From the NCBI GenBank assembly GCA_002794785.1, contig NBBA01000023.1, positions 1 to 64,000 on the forward strand: DNA of 64,000 nt, read 5' to 3'. The stretch's first letter is position 1, and the number at the start of each line of letters is the position of its first letter. Below the pieces are notes generated by a model. The model ran no database searches and was not told the origin of the DNA. It saw nothing but the letters and a program-made list of their open reading frames with translations. The position numbers and the translations under genes are program-made. Source of the stretch: Coniferiporia sulphurascens (lineage: Eukaryota > Basidiomycota > Agaricomycetes > Hymenochaetales > Hymenochaetaceae). Shown piece after piece: positions 1-7,445 of the stretch.

Positions 1-579
1 GACGTCGATTGTCTCGGTGGTGGCTTCCCTGGTCTGTTCGTCAAAGTCGTCCAGGGCACGGGTGAGGGTGTACATGAACCCTGTGGTGTGCTGTTCATGT
101 TGCTTGGCTGGGGGTCCTCTCAGGGTGAGAGGTGACATGGCGGCTGAGGAACATTTCCATCTGAGGCTTGCGCCTCCCACCTGTTGCGGGGGGGTATGGG
201 GGTCAACTGCCATTCCTGGGGCCATTTTGCCGAATTCATTGGAGCTGTGGATCGACCCTACCGAGGCTGCTGGGGAGCCTGCCCGGGATGTCTGCCTTGA
301 CTCCGTGCATGCCTGGGCGGTGAAGTCATAGGCCGACACCAATTGGGAGTCGCCAATTGCTGGGGATGGTGCCAGGACATCTGGGGAGGAGGTCAAAGGT
401 GGAAAGCCGGTTGCATAGGGTATGGGGGTTGCTTCACATTGGGCGGAGGCGGCGGCCTGGGCAGCCAGGTTGGCGGCCATTTCGGCGGCTCGCATGGCAG
501 CTAGGCTAGCCGATGAGGAGGACGGGATGGTTGGTCGAGTACAATGGAGTGCTCCATGGTAATCACTTTGGTTTGACAT
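1..579 (-). pseudogene. ORF1 (gag-like) N-terminal region of A1-a, partial
   Basis: The ATG at 579-577 follows the conserved context GGCAGCTAAAACTCCCCC. About 193 codons stay open to the window edge. The start MSNQSDYHGALHC matches the N-termini of the other A1 copies (5757, 62672). It is followed by an Ala/Ser/Pro-rich low-complexity stretch, then the conserved segments SQLVSAYDFTAQA and SAAMSPLTLRGPPA, then GFMYTLTRALDDF. This N-terminal part has no zinc knuckle; in complete copies the knuckles lie at the C-terminus. ORF1 proteins of this LINE type bind RNA and form the RNP. No stop is visible here, but the rest is missing, so whether it is intact is unknown. Confidence 0.8.
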
Positions 580-637
580 GGGGGAGTTTTAGCTGCCCGC
601 ACTAGTCGATGGTGGTGGTTACTGGTCAAGAAGGATG
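1..637 (-). mobile_element. LINE copy A1-a, 5' part (3' part lies outside the window)
   Basis: The minus strand reads from the family-A 5' terminus (CATCCTTCTTGACC, ending at 637) through a 58-nt leader into ORF1, which runs off the left edge. The same 5' terminus occurs at 5699, 28075, 62729 and 62791, which defines this end as the true element start rather than a truncation. The flank to the right (638 onward) is a fragment of repeat X. The other target duplication cannot be seen because the 3' end is outside the window. Confidence 0.85.
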
Positions 638-881
638 ATCTGCCATGGGTCTGCATAGGAGTAAGTCCTACTGCAGGCTTAAGTTGATTCCCAACAGACA
701 GCCACACTCCATATATGCTCACAGGGATGCTGCTGGCACTCTCTTGCATTGAGGAGGACAGTGTATCATGCCATTTAAAAACTTCCACCTAGTATCCAGG
801 GTGGTTACCCTTTTTAAGGGGGCGATGTTATGAGGAAGGTGTAGGCGTATGTGGGCCCCGCAAGGGCGCCCTTAATGTTGG
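638..881. repeat. Fragment of unclassified repeat X
   Basis: Two blocks match the right half of the stretch at 48084-49348: GGCTTAAGTTGATTCCCA (about 675-692; compare 49069) and CAAGGGCGCCCTTAAT (about 860-875; compare 49328). Both copies stop at a ...TTAATKYTGG edge, where different LINE sequence begins. On the minus strand the first block encodes GNQLKPAVGLTPMQT; the copy at 49100 encodes GNQLKPIVGITPTQT, with several synonymous third-base changes. That hints at a once-coding minus-strand sequence. I do not recognise the family. Confidence 0.55.
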
Positions 882-1200
882 TTCGAATTCCTATGGATAC
901 GTCTCGGCTGGCACTCTCACCCTCCCCTTCCTATTCTAAGCTTCTTACTTTAACCTGCCCTCGTCTGTGTGGTTGGTTCGTAGTGATATGTATTCCTCCT
1001 TCTCCCTTTCCCCTACCAAATAGGGGCTCTCCACACTTCGGCACCCACTTGGGAGCAGAGCCCCTGCCCAGTTTCGTGCAATGCGTGATGACGGGTGCCT
1101 CCATTGTTACATAGTTAGGGCCCCCCCTTCGGGGGGGCAGCTTGTAATTATGTAGTACTGCAGGAATAATAATAAAAAATAATAAAAAATAATAATAAAA
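882..1200 (+). mobile_element. LINE copy A1-b, 3' UTR only (5'-truncated)
   Basis: It starts a few bases past where ORF2 ends in complete copies (compare 11274 onward: GGATTCCTCTGGATACG) and continues through the full A1 3' UTR. This includes the terminal hairpin (1120-1138), the conserved end CTTGTAATTATGTAGTACTG and a tail of AATAAT and A-runs (about 1164-1200). No ORF2 sequence is present. No target duplication was found between 860-881 and 1201-1220, so the insertion is unresolved. Confidence 0.85.
1120..1138 (+). other. Conserved GC hairpin near the 3' end of family A
   Basis: GCCCCCCC, TTC, GGGGGGGC forms an 8-bp perfect stem; with one C-G pair slipped it gives a TTCG tetraloop. The hairpin lies about 30-45 nt before the tail in every A1/A2 3' end seen: 2184-2202 (minus; loop TTT in element sense), 11520-11538 (TTC), 31280-31298 (TTT), and the minus copies beginning 3555, 5335, 13754, 16434, 22785, 49626 and 56297. 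The bases around it are diverged while the pairing is kept. Confidence 0.75.
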
Positions 1201-1925
1201 CTACCATCACTCAAATTCACATCGTCTCTACTCTAACTACATGCATGACAAGCCCCTCTGCTTTCTCTCCTTAAGTCCATGTGTTTCTGCTGTGCTGTCC
1301 TGGCTGCTATATCCATTCTGTTTCATACTTTTATCTTTCTATCTCAAACTGTCTCCTCACCTTGAAGTATACCTCCCATCTCTTTATCTCCGTCCTCCCA
1401 CTTTTACTACATGTGCTCAGATTCTGTTGTGTAATTACTTATCTCGTTGGAATATTGTACTGCTTTTCCTTAACTTGAATGGTATGGAAATAACAGGCAA
1501 GATGAGATATTATTACTGAAGCGAAAAGAGGTGGGGTACCATTGGTCAGCTTGTACATCACAGTCAAGCGCACCTTTTGGCATGGCCTCAAAAGGAGGGC
1601 ATGACAAATTTGTCTTCTACTCCAATCCTTTGAGGATTTGGGACTGAAAAAATAGTTCAAATAATCTGAAATACTCAAAATACTCAAAAATAGCCATAAT
1701 ACTTATCAGAAGGTAATATAGTGCTATGTACTTCTATATAGTACTACTTGAGCAGTATATAGTACTATATACTGCTATATAGCACTATTGGCCAATATAT
1801 AGAGCTATATAGTGCTATATATGCTATATTATCTCAAAAGCTACAAAATAGTCCTATTTAATGCTATATAGTGCTATATAGTTATCCTGCCACACTATAT
1901 AGCATTTGGGCTTTTCCTGATGATG
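1201..1925. other. AT-rich stretch without a recognisable gene
   Basis: This is the longest stretch not assignable to a LINE, an LTR or repeat X. Composition is much more AT-rich than its neighbours. Open frames here (for example a hydrophobic 92-codon one from 1241) have no family resemblance, no Kozak-like context and no homologous copy in the window, so I do not call them genes. It may be a remnant of the original host target sequence. Confidence 0.5.
1716..1890. repeat. Degenerate TATAG-type minisatellite
   Basis: Variants of the nearly palindromic word CTATATAGTGCTATATAG recur about ten times with irregular spacing. Examples are around 1736-1756, 1763-1790, 1806-1830 and 1861-1880. The pattern is confined to this island and would fold into many short hairpins. 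Confidence 0.7.
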
Positions 1926-2016
1926 TAAGTACACTAGGCCCCCCCCAGGGGGCACGCACCATGCCCAGTTTCGCTTGATGAGCAATGACGGGTGCCTCAG
2001 TAGTTAGGGCCCCCCA
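1926..2016 (+). mobile_element. Fragment of an A3-type LINE 3' UTR
   Basis: TAAGTACACTAGGCC, the CCCAGTTTCGCTTGATGAG block and GGGTGCCTCAGTAGTTAG match, in plus orientation, the A3 3' UTRs that lie on the minus strand at 3105-3300 and 32955-33110. The fragment breaks off at the terminal hairpin (2007-2016). No tail is present. It abuts a plus-strand ORF2 scrap that cannot belong to the same copy, because the order is reversed. Confidence 0.7.
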
Positions 2017-2017
2017 C

Positions 2018-2124
2018 CTGATGACCGAGAAAACTCATCACCATCTCAGTCAACCACCCTCGATTGGAGCTCACTGCAGTGGCACAGGTCCTCTGTCACA
2101 CCAGTCCCTATGGGGGCTACTGGC

Positions 2125-2125
<1 letters not shown>
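2018..2125 (+). pseudogene. Scrap of LINE ORF2 C-terminal domain
   Basis: In one plus-strand frame it reads PRKLITISVNHPRLELTAVA and then QVLCHTSPYGGYWL, the conserved C-terminal module after RNase H (compare 10735-10840 and 30500-30600). It is cut at GGYWL by the TTA-repeat tail of A2-e at 2126. If A2-e inserted here, the rest (SFDSAYRCRHG...) should follow on the far side of the nest. I do not find it in the window. Confidence 0.75.
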
Positions 2126-2158
<33 letters not shown>

Positions 2159-3104
2159 CTACAGTATTACATAATTACAAGCTGCCCCCCCAAAGGGGGG
2201 GCCCTAACTACATAACAACAGAGGTGCCTGTCATCACACAATGCATGAAACTGGGTGGGGGCCCTGCTCCCCAAAGGGTGCCAAGGTGTGAAGGGCCCCT
2301 ATTAGTATGCAAAAAGAAAGAGGGAGGAATACGTATCACTACGAACAAACCAAGCGGATGAGGGCAGGTAAAGTAAGAAGCTTAGAAGTGGGAAGGGTGG
2401 GCAAGAGTGCCGGCCGGGACATATGTGGGAGAGTCCGAAAGGCAGTCATAGATCAGAGGAAAAGGGAGGAAGTGCACCTGAAAGCTCCAAGAGAGCTGGG
2501 TCTGGGTCCTGGGCACAGGGTCCAAGCATACAACTCATGAAATCTTGGAGGAGGTCCAAGTCCATATCTTCATTGGTTGGGTGTCCTTCCAGCTCCATCA
2601 CAGTGAAGGCCAGGCATATGGTTGTGGAGGTGCAGTTGGAGAGGCGGTTCAAGTGCTCTGTGAGTTTTAGCCAGTGGCATAGAACTTGGAGACGGTTTTC
2701 ATCGGCCCACTCAGTGTGGTGAGTCAGGAGCGGGTCACAGGGGGGCCAGACCTTGTGGATCCAGGGTCGGAATGTGTGACACCCGCCTAATACATGGGCG
2801 GTCAACTGGGCCAGCCAGGGGGGGTGGTTGTGCCATCTGCAGTGCGAAATCAGGCTGTGCCTGCGCCAGTATGCTGAGTCGAAGCTCAGCCAGTAGCCCC
2901 TGTAGGGACTGGCACAACATAGGACCTGGGCAACTGCAGAGAGCTCCCAGCGGGGGTGGTCGACTGATTGTGTGAGTAGCTTTTGTGGGTGGTGGGAAGG
3001 GATACTGTTGACAGCAAGGTACTTGTCGGCTGTCGAGGCCAGGGGGCAGGCGAGCAAGAGGGACCAGCGTTCCATCAGAGTGTTGATGGTGGCCTCCTTC
3101 AGTA
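2126..3104 (-). mobile_element. LINE copy A2-e, 5'-truncated
   Basis: In minus-strand order it has an ORF2 C-terminal part, a 3' UTR with the hairpin (2184-2202) and a tail that is an almost pure run of about 11 TAA units (2126-2158 as TTA on the plus strand). The A2 assignment rests on the ORF2 end GALPPFSSDL and on 3' UTR similarity to the copy ending at 31351. The 5' end at 3104 directly abuts the tail of A3-f with no bases between. Confidence 0.85.
2446..3104 (-). pseudogene. ORF2 C-terminal region of A2-e
   Basis: About 215 codons are open on the minus strand to a TGA at 2446-2448. It covers the segment after RNase H (NTLMERWSLLLACPLASTAD), the Cys/His module (SFDSAYWRRHSLISHCRWHN, then HVLGGC, an H-x4-C pattern), WADENRLQVLCHWLKL, and the acidic NEDMDLDLLQDF close to the C-terminus. 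Endonuclease, RT and the RNase H core are absent, so this piece cannot be autonomous. Confidence 0.8.
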
Positions 3105-3554
3105 TTTTTTTTTTTTTAAATTTATTATTCCTACTAAGCTACACAATACACCTGCGTCCCTGAAGGGGCTGCCTGTAAACTACCTAACTACTGAGGCGCC
3201 TGTCATCGCCCATCGAGTGAAACTGGGCGGGACACATGCCTCTTAGGGAGGCCTAGTGTACTTACACGTCCTATTAGGGATAAATATTGGAAAGGAAGAG
3301 GGAGGAGTACATATCACAACTGAGAAGACCGTAACCAAGTGAAATGAGATCAGGAATAGACAGTCCCTTAGAATAGGAAAGGAGCAGCTGCAAGTGCCAT
3401 AGAGAAAACTGGGAGGAATCTGAAGGGCAGTCAAGAGTCAGAGGGAAATGGGGGGAGCATACCTAATAGCTCCAAAAGGGCCAGGTCTGCATCCTGAGTC
3501 CTGGATCTGAGTAACCTGCACATGTAGCCCTGGAGGGTGTCCAAGTCAAGGTTG
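3105..3554 (-). mobile_element. LINE copy A3-f, 3' end only (5'-truncated)
   Basis: The 3' terminus is of the A3 type: CCTACTAAGCTACACAATACA next to a poly-T/A tail on the plus strand. The 3' UTR matches that of A3-T (32955-33290). The copy keeps only the last roughly 40 ORF2 codons (about 3430-3554, ending ...LLELLGMLPPFPSDS). Its hairpin (about 3158-3178) has lost perfect pairing. Its truncated end at 3554 abuts the tail of A1-g. Confidence 0.8.
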
Positions 3555-5334
3555 TTTTTTATTTTTTATTTTATTTTATTATTATTCCTGCAGTATTACA
3601 TAATTACAAGCTGCCCCCCCAAAGGGGGGGCCCTAACTACATAACAATGGAGGCACCCATCATTGCACATCGCACAAAACTGGGTGGGGGCTCTGCTCCC
3701 CAAAGGGTGCCAAAGTGTGAAGAGCCCCTATTTAGTAAGAAAGAGGGAGAAGGAGGAATACATATTGCTATGAACAAACCAAGCAGACGAGGGCAGGTAA
3801 AGTAAGAAGCTTAGAAGTGGGAGGGGGGTGGCGAGAGTGCTGGCCGAGACGTATTCATGGGAATTCAAAAGGCAGGCACTAGTCAAGAGGAAAAGGCAGA
3901 AGCGTACCTGAGAGCTCCAAAAGGGCTGGGTCCAAGTCCTGGGTTTGGGGTCCGAGCATATGGCACATGTAATCCCTTAGGAGGTCCAGGTCCATATCCT
4001 CATCAGTTGGGTGTCCATTGAGGTCCATCATGGCGAAAGCTAGCCGGATGGTGCCTGAGGTTCTGTCGGAGAGGCAGTTTAGGTGCCCCATCAGCCTAAG
4101 CCAATGGCGCAAAACTGGGAGGTGGTTTTCATCAGCCCACTCTGAGTGGTGGACTGGGAGAGGGTCCTGAGGTGGCCATACACATTGTATCCATGAGTGG
4201 AAGGTGCTGCAGCCGCCAAGGATGTGGGCGGTCGACTGCACAGGCCAGGGGGGGTGGTTGTGCCACCTGCAATGCGAAATCAGGCCGTGCCTGCACCGGT
4301 AAGCTGAGTCAAAACTCAGCCAGTAACCCCTGTAGTGACCAGTGCAGCAGAGGACCTGCGCAACTGCAGAAAGCTCGCTGTGTGGGTGGTCGACCGAGTG
4401 CATGATTAGCTTTCAAGGTCGGCGAGAAGGGAGGCCATGTACCGCCAAATACTTGTCAGTGGTTGAGGCTAGGGGGTGGGCAAGCAAGAAGGTCCACCAG
4501 TCCATGAGGGTGTGGATGGCGACTTCTTTTAATGCGGAGGTGGAGGGTTTTAGGTTGGATGGGGGGAGCTCCATCACCAGTTTCACTTCTGTGTCAGCCC
4601 ATTCATTACTGGGGATGTCCGAGTGGCCAGGGCACCATATGAAGTGAACAGTGAGCTGGGGGTATGAGTCCAGCAGAGTCTCCACACCCGCTTTCCAGAT
4701 GTGAAGGAGGTGGGCGCCAGGGGCAGCGGCCCATGTGCAGAAAAGGTGGAGGGCAGTCAGTGAATTCGGACAAAAAGAAAATGTCCAATGCGACATGCTA
4801 CCCAGCCAGGGGCTGTGGCGAGGGAGAACTCCTCAGTGTCCATGGTGGTGGCGCAGGTGGGGGACTCCGGTCGGTGGGACTGGAGTTGGGTGGGGCCAAG
4901 CATAGCGCAGATGGCTGACCCTGACTTATTGTCAATGTAGGAGCCATCAGTGAATACCTGGATGTGGGGGGTGGATCCTAAATCCTGTGCGGCACTCACA
5001 AATTGCTTGCAGGTGTTGGTGCTGACCAGAGTGATGGGGATGATGAAGTGAACTTGGCCATTGGTAAAGGCCAAGGGGTCTGTCCATGGGGGATGCATGT
5101 ATGCAGGGACTTGTTGAACCTGAGGGGCTCAGACCTGCAAAGAAAGGGAAAAAGGTCTGTTAGCTACATTTTTAAATAATTTATGGCCAATAGAGTGAGG
5201 GGTGTGCCAAAGGCACAGAGAATGGGTCATCTTTATATACTCAAAGTAGAAAGAGAGAGGGGAAACAGAGCAAAGGAAATTGGTGGAATGGGGGGAAGCG
5301 CCTTTGAAGATGCCCAGAATCCAGTGGCAGGCTG
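3555..5334 (-). mobile_element. LINE copy A1-g, 5'-truncated
   Basis: It contains tail, 3' UTR with hairpin (around 3614-3632), then ORF2 from its stop at 3879 back to the region between RT and RNase H. The 5' break at 5334 falls in the ...TACHWILG motif and directly abuts the tail of A1-H. Confidence 0.85.
3879..5334 (-). pseudogene. ORF2 3' half of A1-g (RNase H and C-terminal domain)
   Basis: Pieces in minus-strand order are the post-RT linker, RNase H with VQVFTDGSYIDNKSGSAICA (4950-5010, first catalytic Asp), TMDTEEFSLATAPGW (Glu), a damaged FFLSEFTDCPP where other copies read FLSDSLTAL, and WCPGHSDIPSNEWADTE (4590-4650), then the C-terminal Cys/His module to SGTLLPFPLD. The frame breaks near 4405 and around 4760-4796. 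Several residues differ from the consensus, including the loss of Asp in the SDS motif, so it is dead. Confidence 0.8.
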
Positions 5335-5698
5335 TTTTTTTAATTTTTTAATTTTTTAAAATTATTCCTGCAGTATTACATAATTACAAGCTGCACCCCC
5401 AAAGGGGGGGCCCTAACTACATAACAATGGAGGCACCCATCATTGCACATCGCACAAAACTGGGTGGGGGCTCTGCTCCCTGAGGGGTGCCAAAGTGTGA
5501 AGAGCCCCTATTGAGTTAGAGAGACCGGAGAAGGAGGGATACATATTGCTACGAACAAACCAAGCAGACAAAGGCAGGCAAAGTAAGAAGCTTAGAAGTG
5601 AGAAAGGGATGGCAAGAGCGCTGGCCAGGACATATTCATAGGAATTTGAAGGGCAGGCTCTAATTGGAAGGAAAAGGAGGAGTCATACCTGATAGCTC
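5335..5698 (-). mobile_element. LINE copy A1-H, 3' UTR segment
   Basis: It has an A-rich tail with interspersed T (5335-5365 in plus sense), hairpin (around 5394-5412), A1 3' UTR, and stops at CTGATAGCTC, the last codons of ORF2 (LLELSG). At 5699 a plus-strand LINE 5' terminus begins. I assign it to the same copy as 11589-13753 because both flank A1-S in the same orientation, but about 2.5 kb (distal RT, RNase H, C-terminus) would then have been lost at the A1-S insertion site. It could also be a separate truncated copy. Confidence 0.6.
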
Positions 5699-5756
5699 CA
5701 TCCTTCTTGACCAGTAACCATGACCATCGACTAGTGCAGGCAGCTAAAACTCCCCC

Positions 5757-6886
5757 ATGTCGAACCACAGTGACTACCAAAATGCTCTTCATTGTACTCA
5801 ACAACCCCTCCCACCTCCCTCATCGGCCAGCGACGCTGCCGACCGGGCAGCCAGGGCCGCCGCCAACTGGGCGGCTGCAGGCGCCAACGCTGCCGCTCTC
5901 ATTCAAGGAACGGCCGCCCCCACCACCCCCCACCGAGAACCCCTCACCAGCTTCCTGCCACTCACCTCCTCCCCAGATGTACTGGCACCCTCCCCAGCCA
6001 TCGGCGACTCCCAACTGGTGTCGGCCTATGACTTCACCGCTCAGGCACGTGTGGAATCGAGGCAAGCATCCCAAGCTGGCTCCCCAGCAGCCTCAGTAGG
6101 GTCGATCCATGGCTCCAACAAATTCGGCGAAACGGCCCCAGGAATGGCAGTCGACCCCCATACCCCCCGCAACAGGTGGGAGGTGCAAGCCTCGGACAGA
6201 AACGTTCCTCAGCCACCATGTCACCTCTCACCCCGAGAGGACCCCCGGCCCAACAACATGAACAGCACACCGCCGGGTTCATGTACGCCCTCACCTGTGC
6301 CCTGGACGACTTCAACCAGCAAACCAGGGATGCCAACACCGAAACAATCGATATCAAGGCTGCACAGTTCATGGGCAACCTCCTCTGGAACATCCAACAG
6401 ATGCTGGCCAACATAGCTCAAGAAAGGAAAGATCCCCAAAACATCATCTACTGCAATGCAGTAATGGCCTACAACTTTGTGAGGGAGGGGGCGGTAATCA
6501 CCCTCCCGGAACCCTTCGCACCAGCTCACCCCCCCCAAAGGGCCCCAGCCACCACCAGGACCCCTGGCACAGCTCATGTTACCCCGGAAATGAGAGCGCT
6601 GACCGATGCAGTCAAGCGCCTAACCACTGACGTGGCTTCCATTTCATGACAGATGGCTTCGATCAGTTCTAGGCCCACCCCTCGCCAACAGCAGCAACAA
6701 CAGCAGCAACCCCCCCCACAGGCCGCCACCCAGGCCGCCCCCACCTCCTATGCCCAGGTGGCCGCAGCAGCGGCCCCCCCGACAGCCACCAACCCATCCC
6801 CAGTGGCCCCGGCCACTGGAGCGATCATCAACCCAACGCAGAAGAAAAAGAAGCGCCAAAGGAAGGTGCCCCCACCCCCCACCATG
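5757..6886 (+). pseudogene. ORF1 (gag-like) of A1-S, N-terminal two thirds
   Basis: The start MSNHSDYQNALHC at 5757 is the conserved A1 ORF1 start. The product is Ala/Pro-rich, then SQLVSAYDFTAQARVESRQA, then GFMYALTCALDDF and NIIYCNAVMAYNFVREGA. A glutamine-rich tract (6680-6710) follows and finally a basic patch KKKKRQRK before PPPPTM. The frame shifts between about 6170 and 6220. A TGA at 6647-6649 lies where A2 copies have Arg (SISRQ). The zinc-knuckle part is missing because LTR1 and a deletion replaced it. ORF1 of this group normally coats the element RNA. Confidence 0.8.
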
Positions 6887-7445
6887 TGTTACAATTTTCC
6901 TTTACTTTCCCTCTCTGCGCTGACTCACTTCCTCTTCGTCATCATCAGTCAGCGCACCTCCCCCATTTCCCTGCCTTACTCATCCTTATTCACCTTACAC
7001 CATAAGATGCCATGATGATGCCTTATTGCACCATCATGACATGCTTTGCTTACTGATCACCATACTTGTATTACCAAGGCCTTCCTTGAGTTTCCATGAC
7101 TTTCTATAGTCTGGTAAACACACCTAACCAAGTCGCTACAGTAGCAAACACTTAGAGTAGCATATAAGCATGTAACTTCAGTAGCACAAGCCCTAAGCTT
7201 GTGCTCTTTGTTCATACAAGCCCATTATCTGCTACCACCAGTCTACTGTGTGTCTACCGAGTCACCAACTGCATCGTCATAACCCGACTCCTCTAAGAGG
7301 CCTAGCACAACCACATTGTTGATCAGGAAGCCCTGCTGATGATCACCTTCGACTTACGACATCTAGGAAGCCCCGTTGTTGTACCATCAGTCTCGATGAT
7401 CAGGAAGCCCCAACGTCGATCACTGTGTACCCGTTGAGCTTAACA
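6887..7445 (+). mobile_element. Solo LTR 1 (559 bp), no target duplication
   Basis: It begins TGTTACAATTTTCC and ends GAGCTTAACA, so the termini are 5'-TG...CA-3' inside a TGTTA/TAACA inverted repeat. It is nearly identical to four other copies (25702, 41725, 43762, 53375). It contains TATAAG (7163), a perfect 9-bp inverted repeat AGCACAAGC/GCTTGTGCT (7183-7205) and three AGGAAGCCC boxes near the 3' side. Flanks are CCATG on the left and CTCTG on the right: not a duplication. The left flank is ORF1, the right flank is ORF2 endonuclease, about 1.1 kb further along the element. Confidence 0.9.

Noticed and set aside
1241..1519. Hydrophobic 92-codon open frame that could be a small membrane protein
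   Set aside because: It lies in AT-rich non-LINE sequence, overlaps a second hydrophobic frame, has no homologous copy and shows no codon bias; T/C-rich DNA gives such frames by chance.
2126..2158. TTA microsatellite as an independent simple repeat
   Set aside because: It is directly joined to the family-A 3' terminus and is the element's own tail.
6680..6710. Poly-glutamine tract as a transcription-factor activation domain
   Set aside because: It sits at the same place in ORF1 of every A1 copy, between conserved gag segments, so it is part of the LINE ORF1.
6887..7445. 558-bp unit as a MITE or DNA transposon because of inverted TGTTA/TAACA ends
   Set aside because: The inverted part is only 5 bp, ends are TG...CA and target duplications are 5 bp, all standard for an LTR.
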